NCBI RefSeq assembly: GCF_025515305.1
Contig: NZ_JAOPHT010000014.1
Span: forward strand, 33,433 to 97,432
From: Roseicyclus sediminis
GTDB taxonomy: Bacteria > Pseudomonadota > Alphaproteobacteria > Rhodobacterales > Rhodobacteraceae
Reading direction: 5' to 3'
Length of the DNA stretch: 64,000 nucleotides
The notes under the pieces are model-generated. The model did not search any database, was not told the origin of the DNA, and worked only from the letters and a program-made list of their open reading frames with translations. A program made the translations under genes and the position numbers. Position 1 is the first letter of the stretch. Every line of letters begins with the position of its first letter. Shown here one piece after another: positions 41,010 to 49,305 of this stretch.

Positions 41010-42005
41010 ATGCTGAGGATCGGACTTCTGGGATGCGGGCGGATCGGGCAGGTTCACGCGCGTTCGATCAGGGCGCTGGAGGGCGCGACGGTCGCCGCCG
41101 TCGCCGACGCGATGCCCGCCGCCGCCGAGGCGCTGGCCGCCGACACCGGGGCCGAGGTGCGGGACGTGGCCACGATCCTGCAGGCCGACGACATTGACGC
41201 GGTCGTGATCGGCACACCGACCGACAGCCATTTCGACCAGATCATGGGCGCCGCGAAGGCCGGCAAGGCGATCTTCTGCGAGAAGCCCGTCGACATGTCG
41301 GTCGACAATATCCGCGCCTGCATGGACGCCGTTGGCGAGGCCGGCGTGCCGTTCCTGACCGGGTTCAACCGCCGGTTCGATCCGAACTTCGCGCGGCTTC
41401 GTGCCCGCATCCGGGCGGGCGATATCGGCGCGGTGGAGCTCGCGGCCATCACGTCGCGCGATCCCGCGCCGCCGCCGGTGTCCTACATCGCGCGCTCGGG
41501 CGGCCTGTTCCGGGACATGATGATCCATGATTTCGACATGGCGCGTTTCCTGATGGGCGAGGAATTCATCCGGCTTCACGCCGTGGGCTCGGCGCTCGTC
41601 GATCCCGCCATCGGGGAAGCCGGCGACGTGGACACGGCCGCCGTGATCCTGACCACCGCCTCGGGGCGGATCTGCCAGATCTCGAACTCGCGCCGGGCTG
41701 CCTACGGCTATGACCAGCGGATCGAGGTTCATGGGCAGAAGGGCATGCTGCGCGCCGAGAACCAGCTGGAGACGACCGTCGAGATTGCGACCGAAACGGG
41801 GTTCGCCCGCGACCCCGCACAGCATTTCTTCCTCGAACGCTACGGGGCGGCCTATCTCGCCGAGATGCGCGCCTTCGTCGAGGCGGTGACGAGCGGCACC
41901 GCGCCCGATCCCGGCATCGAGGACGGCCTGCGCGCCCAGATCCTCGCCGATGCCGCGACGCTCTCGCGCGAGACGGGCCGACCGATCGACCTGCCCGGCG
42001 CCTAG
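41010..42005 (+). CDS. iolG: Inositol 2-dehydrogenase IolG
   Basis: A 331-residue NAD-dependent dehydrogenase that oxidises myo-inositol to 2-keto-myo-inositol. Rossmann motif GLLGCGRIGQVHARSIRALE; signature FCEKPVDMSVDNIRACMDAV; catalytic region GGLFRDMMIHDFDMARFLMG with the Asp-X-X-X-His pair; late motif QISNSRRAAYGYDQRIEVHG. Among the three family members here this is the one with the IolG-like length and motifs. It is last in iolD-iolC-iolB2-iolJ-iolG. Confidence 0.92.
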   Translation: MLRIGLLGCGRIGQVHARSIRALEGATVAAVADAMPAAAEALAADTGAEVRDVATILQADDIDAVVIGTPTDSHFDQIMGAAKAGKAIFCEKPVDMSVDNIRACMDAVGEAGVPFLTGFNRRFDPNFARLRARIRAGDIGAVELAAITSRDPAPPPVSYIARSGGLFRDMMIHDFDMARFLMGEEFIRLHAVGSALVDPAIGEAGDVDTAAVILTTASGRICQISNSRRAAYGYDQRIEVHGQKGMLRAENQLETTVEIATETGFARDPAQHFFLERYGAAYLAEMRAFVEAVTSGTAPDPGIEDGLRAQILADAATLSRETGRPIDLPGA

Positions 42006-42196
42006 TCCTCCCCTTCCTGGCGCCACGTGATGACGAGGTGCCAGGCGAGATAACCTCCGATCGCGGCGAACAGATAGGCCCAGATGGTGTTGCCGGCGCT
42101 CAGCTCGACCCCGGCCCATGCGAAGGGCGCCGCGACCAGAAGGTAGCGGCGCCACGCGGGGCGGAAGAAGGGGTGGGAGGGGTCGATCAGGCGCAT
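42002..42196 (-). CDS. Small two-helix membrane protein
   Basis: A 64-residue protein, MRLIDPSHPFFRPAWRRYLL then two hydrophobic segments (LVAAPFAWAGVELSAG, WAYLFAAIGGYLAWHLVITW). The RLIDPSHPF-RP-WRR opening is familiar from small conserved Rhodobacteraceae membrane proteins of unknown function. It overlaps the end of iolG by four bases, tail to tail, so it is not part of the iol operon. Confidence 0.7.
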   Translation of the reverse strand: MRLIDPSHPFFRPAWRRYLLVAAPFAWAGVELSAGNTIWAYLFAAIGGYLAWHLVITWRQEGED

Positions 42197-42265
42197 GTCA
42201 GGCTTCCGGCTGCGGGCACCCCCACCTTGCAGATCGACGCGGTGCGGGCAAGCGCCCGGCGGCCC

Positions 42266-43438
42266 TCAAGGCCTTTGCCGCGCAGCCATCGCGGCGAGTT
42301 CCCTGTCGAGATGTTCTGGGACCCAGCCTTCGGTCACGGCCTCACGCAAGAGCGCCTTCTGCGTCTTCGGGGCCAGTCCTCCCACCGGGGGATCGCTGTC
42401 GAGATTGGTCGGGAAGGAATACCCTTCGGCGGTCGCACCGAGGACGGCCTCCAGCCCCGCCGCAGGCAAGCCCGCCTCCAGCAGCGCCGGAAACACGGCC
42501 CGGCACATCGCGCCGCGATCCACGCTTTCCATCGCGCGCCCGAAGGCGGAGGAGACCTGCAGCAGGTTGACCATGCGGTGTATGTCCGCGCTCGAGTTCG
42601 CGCCGGCGGCATGGAAGAGCGCCGGGTTGAAGAAGATCGCGTCTCCCTTGCGGAGCGGCAGCTGCACGAAATGCGCCTCGAAATGCGCGCGGAAATCGGG
42701 GCGCCGCCACGCCGCGTAGCCCGGACGGTAGAGCTGCGAGAACGGCAGGAGTTTCGTCGGCCCCGCCTCCACCGGCATGTCGCAATGGGCGATGCCGCCC
42801 TGAAGCGTCATCAGCGGCGACAGGTCGTGGACATGGGCCGGGTAGGTCGCGCTGATCGCGGCGGTCTGGAAACCGAGGTGATAGTCTCGATGCGCCTCCT
42901 GCGCCTGTCCGCCGGGATGGACGAGGTTGACCTGCGCCGTCATCTGGTAGTTGGGCCCGAGCCATGCCTCGCAGGCCGCATCGACGGCCGGACAGGCGAA
43001 ATAGCGCACGAAGGTGGCGGGCGCCGTCAGGGCCAGTTTCTGGAGCGAGTTCCAGATGCGGTCGTTGCTGCCCGCCGCCGCGAAGTGGTCGGCGCCCGTC
43101 CCGCCGGCGGCGCGTTCCGCGGCGATGATGGCCTCGTAGGCGGCGGTGGCGTCATCGATGGCGTCGAGATCCGAGCAGGCGCGCTTCAGCACGAAGACCC
43201 CCGCGCCCTCGCGCAGGATGCGCGCCCATTCGGCCATCAGCGCGCGCCGGGTGGCGCCCTCGTCCAGCCGTGGGGCGAGCTTGGCCATGTCGTAGACCGG
43301 CACGTTGCCAGGCGCATCCTCGGCCTGCGGGATGTCGGCGCGGTCGACCGTCCGGCCGGTCAGGGCCGCGAATTCCGCGAGGTCGCAATCGGCCTCGTCG
43401 TAGAAGCCCGAGGGCGGCGGGGTGAAATCGAGGGTCAT
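42266..43438 (-). CDS. PhyH (phytanoyl-CoA dioxygenase)-family oxygenase
   Basis: A 390-residue non-haem Fe(II)/2-oxoglutarate oxygenase of the PhyH type. The iron motif His-X-Asp is in QAQEAHRDYHLGFQTAAISA and a downstream His lies in DAIFFNPALFHAAGANSSAD; a possible 2-oxoglutarate Arg follows. It has an N-terminal extension relative to small PhyH members. Start ATG 43438 follows GGGAGGA. It diverges from a LacI regulator, so it is probably induced by the substrate sensed by that regulator. The substrate is not predictable; there is no direct evidence it acts on inositol. Confidence 0.8.
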   Translation of the reverse strand: MTLDFTPPPSGFYDEADCDLAEFAALTGRTVDRADIPQAEDAPGNVPVYDMAKLAPRLDEGATRRALMAEWARILREGAGVFVLKRACSDLDAIDDATAAYEAIIAAERAAGGTGADHFAAAGSNDRIWNSLQKLALTAPATFVRYFACPAVDAACEAWLGPNYQMTAQVNLVHPGGQAQEAHRDYHLGFQTAAISATYPAHVHDLSPLMTLQGGIAHCDMPVEAGPTKLLPFSQLYRPGYAAWRRPDFRAHFEAHFVQLPLRKGDAIFFNPALFHAAGANSSADIHRMVNLLQVSSAFGRAMESVDRGAMCRAVFPALLEAGLPAAGLEAVLGATAEGYSFPTNLDSDPPVGGLAPKTQKALLREAVTEGWVPEHLDRELAAMAARQRP

Positions 43439-43526
43439 GGCACGTGTCCTCCCTTGTCCCATGTTGCTCGAACGTTAACCGGCCTCGGCCTTGCCCGGGC
43501 CGCACAAACACATCAAGAATACATCA

Positions 43527-44561
43527 ATGACGCATCGCTTCCCGATCAAGGAAATCGCCCGGCAGGCGGGCCTCGGCACGGCGACCGTGGACCGGGTCCT
43601 GAACGGCCGCCCCCATGTCAGCCCCCAGACACGCAACCGCGTGGCCGCGGCGATCGGAGAGCTGGAGGCGCAGGAGGCGCAGCTCGCCGCCCGGGGGCGG
43701 CGCGTGTTTCTAGACGTCGTGGCCGAGGCCCCGGCCCGGTTCACCGACGAGATCCGGCGGGCCGCCGAGGCCGCGCTCGGGGCGGTCGCAGGCGCCGTGA
43801 TCCGCCTGCGCTTCACCTTCCGCGAGATCATGGGCGAAGCGGAGATCGTCGCCATCCTCGACCGGATCCGCAAACGCGGCAGTCACGGCGTCTGCCTGAA
43901 GGCGCGCGATACTCCGGCGGTGCGTGAGGCGGTGGCGCGTCTGGTGCAGGCGCGCATCCCCGTCTTCACCCTCGTGACCGACCTGCCGGGGACGGACCGC
44001 CGGGGATATTTCGGCCTCGACAATGCGCAGGCCGGGCGCACGGCCGCGTTCCTGCTGGCCCATGCCCTGCCGCGCGGGGCCGGCGCGGTCCTGACCTCCC
44101 GGAGCCAGGACAGTTTCACCGGCGAGGCCGATCGGCACCGCGCGTTCCGCGAAGTCCTCGCGCGGCTCAGGCCCGACCTCGCGACGATCGACATGGCGGG
44201 CGGCGCAGGCGTCGCGGCGACAACGACTCGCGAGTTGGCGGGTGCGCTTTCGGGGGCGGGGCCGATCTCGGCGGTCTACTCCATGGGCGGCGGTAACGCG
44301 GCGATCCTCGGGGCGCTGGCGCGTCAGGGTCACGGGCCTGTCGTGTTCATCGCCCATGATCTGGACCGCGAAAACCGCAGGCTCCTCGCGGAGGGGGCCA
44401 TCACCTTCGTGCTGCACCACGACCTCGAGGCCGACATGCGCACCCTCTACGCGGCCATGTTGACGGGCGATGGCGCACAGGACGTTCCGGGCGTCGATGG
44501 ATCGAGCGACGTGCAGATCTTCACGCCCTACAACCTGTCGATGCGCCGCGACGCGGGCTGA
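43527..44561 (+). CDS. LacI-family regulator divergent from the PhyH gene
   Basis: A 344-residue LacI-type regulator. The HTH is FPIKEIARQAGLGTATVDRV with the hinge LNGRPHVSPQTRNRVAAAIG. The sensor domain has the LacI/sugar-binding fold (VARLVQARIPVFTLVTDLPG, GYFGLDNAQAGRTAAFLLAH). It is different from the LacI at 32184 and is of the type that binds a phosphorylated or cyclic sugar. The 88-base gap to the PhyH gene contains no clear long palindrome. It could respond to a cyclitol or polyol processed by the neighbouring genes. Confidence 0.85.
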   Translation: MTHRFPIKEIARQAGLGTATVDRVLNGRPHVSPQTRNRVAAAIGELEAQEAQLAARGRRVFLDVVAEAPARFTDEIRRAAEAALGAVAGAVIRLRFTFREIMGEAEIVAILDRIRKRGSHGVCLKARDTPAVREAVARLVQARIPVFTLVTDLPGTDRRGYFGLDNAQAGRTAAFLLAHALPRGAGAVLTSRSQDSFTGEADRHRAFREVLARLRPDLATIDMAGGAGVAATTTRELAGALSGAGPISAVYSMGGGNAAILGALARQGHGPVVFIAHDLDRENRRLLAEGAITFVLHHDLEADMRTLYAAMLTGDGAQDVPGVDGSSDVQIFTPYNLSMRRDAG

Positions 44562-44694
44562 GGGCAGCGCGGTCGCGACCCGCCGGTGAGCGGAGGGCCA
44601 CCGCCGGGCGCGCCCCGGCGCGAAAGGGCTTGCACCCTTCCGGGGCCTCTGCGCCTCATGGGGTCGGGTTGGGGGCATCGCGAGGTACTTGCGC

Positions 44695-45861
44695 ATGTCC
44701 CGGGTCGTTTTCTTCGCCTTCGATATCGCCGAAGCGGCGCAGATCCGCCGGATCGAGAGCCTTCGCGCGCTCGGCCACGAGGTCTCGTCCGTCTCGTTCC
44801 GGCGCGAGAACATGAACAGCGGCTTCGCGCCCGACTGGCCCGATCTGCCGCTCGGCCGATCGAGCAACCGGCGCTACCTGCTGCGATTGGGGCGGATGGC
44901 GCGCGCGCTCGGGACGCTCTGGCGGCACCGGTCCCGGCTGACGGCAAGCGACGTCTGGATCGCGCGCAACATCGACATGGCGCTTCTCGCCGTGGCGATG
45001 CGGCGGCTGACGGGCGCGCGCGAGGTGCGCCTCGTCTACGAATGCCTCGACATCCACGGTCTCTTCACGCGCGGCGACGCGCTCGGGGCGGCGATGCGAT
45101 GGGTCGAGCGTTTCGTGCTGAAGCGGTGCGCCCTCCTGATCGTGTCCTCGCCCGGCTTCCTGCGCGCCTACTTCGACCCGGTGCAGGGCAATTCGACCCC
45201 GGTCGCCCTGATCGAGAACAAGCTCTGGGTCGCGGCCACCGCCCTGCCCCGTCCGCAATCCCCTCGTCGCCGTGCGCCAGGCGCGCCGATACGCCTTGGC
45301 TGGGTGGGAACGCTTCGCTGCGCGCGAAGCCTGGAGATCCTCGCGGGTGTGGCCGACAGGCTCGGAGACCGGGTCGAGATCGTCTGCCACGGCATCGTGC
45401 ACGACCACGCCGTGCCCGGTTTCGCCGAAGCGCTGGCCGCACGGCCGAACATGCGCCACGCCGGGCCCTATCGTTATCCGGGCGATCTGGCGACGGTCTA
45501 TGCGGGGTGCGACGCCGTCTGGGCGCAGGACCTCTGGCAGGCCGGCGCCAACAGCGACTGGCTCCTGCCCAACCGGATCTACGAGGCGAGCTACTTCGGC
45601 TGCCCCTCGATCGCGCTGGCCGGAACCGAGACGGGGCGGCGGATCACGGAAGGCGGGCTCGGCTTCGCGGTCGAGGCCCCGACGGCCGAAGCGCTGGCGG
45701 ACCTGCTGATGCGGCTCGACGCGGACGCGCTGGCGATGGCCTCTGCCGCGCTTCTCGGCAGGCCCGCCTCGGACTTCCGCCTGACCCCGGAGGAGCTTGC
45801 CGGCCACCTTTCCCCGGTGCTGCCCATGCCGTCCGAAGCCGAGGCGATTCCCGCCCAGTGA
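44695..45861 (+). CDS. Glycosyltransferase, ExoL-like
   Basis: A 388-residue GT4-type glycosyltransferase beginning MSRVVFFAFDIAEAAQIRRI. It has WIARNIDMALLAVAMRRLTG and RLVYECLDIHGLFTRGDALG near the middle, which resembles ExoL of succinoglycan synthesis. The C-terminal nucleotide-sugar domain includes RLGWVGTLRCARSLEILAGV and LPNRIYEASYFGCPSIALAG. ATG 44695 is preferred to TTG 44689. It is followed by a terminator, so it is transcribed apart from exoY. ExoL adds a sugar early in the repeat unit; the specific sugar here is unknown. Confidence 0.65.
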   Translation: MSRVVFFAFDIAEAAQIRRIESLRALGHEVSSVSFRRENMNSGFAPDWPDLPLGRSSNRRYLLRLGRMARALGTLWRHRSRLTASDVWIARNIDMALLAVAMRRLTGAREVRLVYECLDIHGLFTRGDALGAAMRWVERFVLKRCALLIVSSPGFLRAYFDPVQGNSTPVALIENKLWVAATALPRPQSPRRRAPGAPIRLGWVGTLRCARSLEILAGVADRLGDRVEIVCHGIVHDHAVPGFAEALAARPNMRHAGPYRYPGDLATVYAGCDAVWAQDLWQAGANSDWLLPNRIYEASYFGCPSIALAGTETGRRITEGGLGFAVEAPTAEALADLLMRLDADALAMASAALLGRPASDFRLTPEELAGHLSPVLPMPSEAEAIPAQ

Positions 45862-45912
45862 GTCGCGGCGGACCCGAAAGAGACCGCCAGATCCGTTCAG
45901 AAATCTCCCAAA

Positions 45913-45933
45913 AAACGGGCATGGCGCCCGTTT
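45913..45933 (+). terminator. Terminator after the exoL-like gene
   Basis: AAACGGGC (45913-45920) pairs with GCCCGTTT (45926-45933) around a 5-base loop, flanked by A and T runs, so it can act in both directions. The rest of the 333-base gap to the exoY-like gene shows no gene and probably holds the promoter. Confidence 0.75.
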
Positions 45934-46194
45934 CCGTGGCCAAGCCTGCGGGCAGGCGGAATGCCGCCGCACTCGTCGAAATTCCCACATCTAGGGGCTT
46001 CATGCGCCGACACCGCCATATGCTGATTCCTCGCACCAAAGCCGCCGCCATGATGATGGGCAAAAGCCGCCGAACCGGACACCGCGACCGGCGAAACCAC
46101 GCCGCGGCAACCTCTGTCACGGAAATTTCGCTGCAAATGCGAAACGCCATTCGCCAATACTGTCAGCGGTGGGGGCCCATCGGAGGATTGGGCC

Positions 46195-46911
46195 ATGTCG
46201 CTTCTAGAACAGGGCGGTTTCGTCAAGAACAGAGAACCGCTCGCCGTGTCCGGGCCCCAGGCGGGCAAGACACCGGTCGTCATCGACGAGACCGAAGCCG
46301 TCGGAGGGATCGCCAAGCGCATCTCCGACATCGTGCTCGCCGGCATCGCGCTGGCGGCGCTTGCTCCTCTCATGCTGTTCGTCGCGTTGATGATCCGCGC
46401 CTCGGGTTCAGGGCCGGTCTTCTACGGACACGAGCGTATCGGGCTGGGCGGGCGCACATTCCGTTGTCTGAAGTTCCGCACGATGCGGACCGACGCCGAC
46501 ACGGTCCTGCGCGAGGTTCTCGCGGGCGACCCGGCGCTTGCCGCCGAATGGGCGGCGACGCGCAAGCTGCGCCACGATCCCCGGATCACCCGGATCGGGC
46601 GCGTCCTGCGGGAATACAGCATCGACGAGCTTCCCCAGCTTCTGAACGTGATCCGCGGGGAGATGAGCCTCGTCGGCCCCCGCCCCGTCGTCGCGGCCGA
46701 ACTGGCGCGCTACGGGTCGGCCTCGGCGCTCTACCTGTCGGCCCGTCCCGGGATCACCGGCCTTTGGCAGATCAGCGGGCGCAGCGACACGACCTACGAG
46801 GCGCGCGTCGACCTCGACAGCCGCTACGTCACGGACTGGAGCCTTGCCGGGGACGCGGCGATCCTTGCGCGCACGGTGCCGGCCGTCCTCGGGGCGCGCG
46901 GCTCCTGCTGA
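46195..46911 (+). CDS. exoY: Undecaprenyl-phosphate sugar transferase (ExoY-like)
   Basis: A 238-residue initiating phosphoglycosyltransferase. It has one membrane helix (DIVLAGIALAALAPLMLFVA) and the catalytic block GHERIGLGGRTFRCLKFRTM followed by LREYSIDELPQLLNVIRGEM, SLVGPRPVVAAELARYGSAS and RPGITGLWQISGRSDTTYEA. It places the first sugar phosphate on the lipid carrier. It lacks the long N-terminal membrane domain of WbaP/WcaJ, as ExoY does. It is upstream of the flippase-like gene, 10 bases apart. Confidence 0.92.
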   Translation: MSLLEQGGFVKNREPLAVSGPQAGKTPVVIDETEAVGGIAKRISDIVLAGIALAALAPLMLFVALMIRASGSGPVFYGHERIGLGGRTFRCLKFRTMRTDADTVLREVLAGDPALAAEWAATRKLRHDPRITRIGRVLREYSIDELPQLLNVIRGEMSLVGPRPVVAAELARYGSASALYLSARPGITGLWQISGRSDTTYEARVDLDSRYVTDWSLAGDAAILARTVPAVLGARGSC

Positions 46912-46921
46912 GCCCGCGCGC

Positions 46922-48409
46922 ATGTCCTCCGCCCTTCATCCCGCGCCCGAGGCCGGCGGCCTCGCGCATCTGACGACGAAGCGCACCCGCGCGTCGGTCA
47001 CCGGTGTGGCGTGGAACCTCGCCACCGTCGCGGTCGCCTCGGCGCTTGCGCTCGGCGTGTTCCTCGTGACCTCGCGCCTGCTGACGCCGGCCGATTTCGG
47101 CGCCGTGGCCCTCGCCGTCGCGATCGTCGCCATGGTCTCGATGCTGGTGCCCGTGGCCTTCGGCGAGGCGGTCATACAGCGCGCGGAGCTGCGGCCAGAC
47201 CACCTCGACAGCGTCTTCTGGACGGTAATGGCGGTCGGCGTGGCGCTTTTCGCCGCGCTCGCCTTCGCGGCCCCCGCAATCGCGGACTGGACCGGCACGG
47301 CGATCCTGTCGGACATCCTGCCCGTTCTGGCGCTGCGCATCCCGCTCGATGCCGCCGCCGCCGTGCCCACGGCGCTGGTCGCACGACGGATGCAGTTCCG
47401 GTATACCGCCCTTCGCTCGGCGCTGGCCAACGGCGTCGGCGCGGTCGTGTGCATCTGGCTCGTGCTCGAAGGCTATGCGCTCTGGGCGCTTGTCGTGTCG
47501 CAACTCGTCAATGCCGTCGTGGCGCTTGTCGTCACCGCATGGGCCGCCCGCTGGCGTCCGGGGCTGCGGGTCCGGACGGGCGCGCTGGCCGAGCTTCGGT
47601 TCTTCGGCCTCTACGCGATGGGCAGCCGGGTCCTGAACCAGGCGCGGCTCGACCAGTTCGCGCTCGGCCTCTTTCTCGGCGCGCCGGTCCTCGGCCTGTT
47701 TTTCTTCGCCCGGCGCCTCTTCGCGATGCTGACCGATCTGACCGCCGGTGCCTTCGGTCCCGTGGCCAACGTCCTGATGGCGAGCCTTCAGGCGGAGCCC
47801 GCCAAGCGCCGGCAGGCCTTTCACATGGCGAGCCTCGCCTCGGCGGGTCTCGCCTTTCCGCTGTTTTCCGGGCTCGCGCTGGTCGCGCCGGATGCCGTCC
47901 CGCTGGTCTTCGGGCCGCAATGGGCCGGGGCCGTCTTTCCCCTCCAGTGCTTCGCCGTCATGGGGCTTCTGGCCGGCATCGGCATCGTGCAGTCGGCGCT
48001 GATCCGGAACGCCGGGCGCCCCGACTGGTGGTTCTGGTACCAGGCCGTTGTGCAGCTTTCGACGCTGCTCATCATCGTGGCGCTTCATCCATTCGGCCTC
48101 CACTGGATCATGGCGGCGCTGGCGGTGCGCGCCTATCTCTTGTGGCCGTTCTCGGCGGCGAAGGCCCGCGCCATGCTCGGGCTGGGATGGGGCGACTACT
48201 TCCACAGCCTGCGGGCGCCGGCGCTGGCGACGCTCGCCATGGTGCCCGCCGTGCTTCTGGCGGGGACGGCGGACCTGCCGGACGGCGCATGCCTCGCGCT
48301 ACAGGTCGCCTCGGGTGCGGCCGCCTATGGGACGGTCCTCGCGCTGCTCGCCCGCGGGGAGATCCGCGAGGCCCTGTCCCTCATCCGCCACCGGAAGGAT
48401 GCCCCGTGA
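46922..48409 (+). CDS. Polysaccharide flippase (ExoT/Wzx-like)
   Basis: A 495-residue membrane protein with about 12-14 helices and the polysaccharide-transport (MVF/Wzx) layout (VAWNLATVAVASALALGVFL, then SRLLTPADFGAVALAVAIVA). It should flip lipid-linked repeat units to the periplasm. The central QARLDQFALGLFLGAPVLGL and GAFGPVANVLMASLQAEPAK segments are characteristic of the family. It is 10 bases after exoY and overlaps the pyruvyltransferase gene by four bases. Confidence 0.85.
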   Translation: MSSALHPAPEAGGLAHLTTKRTRASVTGVAWNLATVAVASALALGVFLVTSRLLTPADFGAVALAVAIVAMVSMLVPVAFGEAVIQRAELRPDHLDSVFWTVMAVGVALFAALAFAAPAIADWTGTAILSDILPVLALRIPLDAAAAVPTALVARRMQFRYTALRSALANGVGAVVCIWLVLEGYALWALVVSQLVNAVVALVVTAWAARWRPGLRVRTGALAELRFFGLYAMGSRVLNQARLDQFALGLFLGAPVLGLFFFARRLFAMLTDLTAGAFGPVANVLMASLQAEPAKRRQAFHMASLASAGLAFPLFSGLALVAPDAVPLVFGPQWAGAVFPLQCFAVMGLLAGIGIVQSALIRNAGRPDWWFWYQAVVQLSTLLIIVALHPFGLHWIMAALAVRAYLLWPFSAAKARAMLGLGWGDYFHSLRAPALATLAMVPAVLLAGTADLPDGACLALQVASGAAAYGTVLALLARGEIREALSLIRHRKDAP

Positions 48410-49305
48410 AGCTTACGTATTTCCGCCACGACCCGCCCAATTTCGGCGACGAGGTCAACGCGATCCTCTGGGACCACCTCTTGCCGGTGGGGTTCCTCGA
48501 CGAGGACGAGACCGAGCTTTTCCTCGGCGCGGGCTCGATCCTGCGGCGGTATCCGGGAAGCGGGATGAAACACGTCGCGGGCTCGGGCTATGGCGGCTAT
48601 TCGGCGGCCCCGGACATGGCGGACGGAACGTGGAACGTCCTGTGGCTGCGCGGGCCGCTGACCGCCGGGAAACTGGGGCTCGATGCGCGGCTGGCGATCT
48701 GCGACGCCGCGATCCTCCTGCGCGAGGTGCCGCTGCCCCCACCGGCAACCGGGATCGGCGTCGCCTTCATGCCCCATTTCGAGAGCGCCGTTCGCGGTGA
48801 CTGGGCGGCGGTCTGTGCGCGGGCCGGGATCACCTACCTCGATCCGCGCGGCCCCGTTGCCGCCATCCTCGCCGCGATCCGGGGGGCCGATCTCGTCATC
48901 GCCGAGGCGATGCATGCGGCCATCGTCGCCGATACCCTGCGCACGCCCTGGGTGCCGGTCCTGCCATTGCACGCCAGCCACCGCATGAAGTGGGAGGACT
49001 GGGCCGCGTCGCTCGGGATCACGCTCAGGCGCGGCGCGCTGCCGCCCTCGAACCTGCGCGAGGCCTACGTGCTTGCCACCGGCCTCGACGGGAAAGGCGC
49101 GCGCTCGGCCCGGCTGGCGCAGGCCCCGCTTCTCGGTCCGGTGAACCGCGCGCTCAGGGCCGGGGCCGCGCGGCGGCTGAGGCAGCTTGTGGCGGATGCC
49201 CCCAGGCACCTGAGCGATGACGCGGCGATCGCCGAGGCGACCGAACGCAGCCGTGCCGCGCTCGACCGGTTCGTCCGGACGCGCGGCGCGCGCCAGAGCG
49301 CCTAG
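48406..49305 (+). CDS. Polysaccharide pyruvyl transferase (ExoV-like)
   Basis: A 299-residue protein starting at GTG 48406. Motifs NFGDEVNAILWDHLLP, LFLGAGSILRRYPGSGMKHV, VLWLRGPLTAGKLGLDARLA, DLVIAEAMHAAIVADTLRTP and VPVLPLHASHRMKWEDWAAS fit the pyruvyl transferase family. In succinoglycan synthesis ExoV adds pyruvate ketals to the terminal glucose. It overlaps the flippase-like gene (GTGA) and ends tail to tail with the exoW-like gene by four bases. Confidence 0.85.
   Translation: MKLTYFRHDPPNFGDEVNAILWDHLLPVGFLDEDETELFLGAGSILRRYPGSGMKHVAGSGYGGYSAAPDMADGTWNVLWLRGPLTAGKLGLDARLAICDAAILLREVPLPPPATGIGVAFMPHFESAVRGDWAAVCARAGITYLDPRGPVAAILAAIRGADLVIAEAMHAAIVADTLRTPWVPVLPLHASHRMKWEDWAASLGITLRRGALPPSNLREAYVLATGLDGKGARSARLAQAPLLGPVNRALRAGAARRLRQLVADAPRHLSDDAAIAEATERSRAALDRFVRTRGARQSA

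Noticed and set aside
43439..43526. Palindromic operator between the PhyH gene and its LacI regulator
   Set aside because: Only a short AACGTT core and a repeated ACATCAA are visible; nothing long enough to call an operator.
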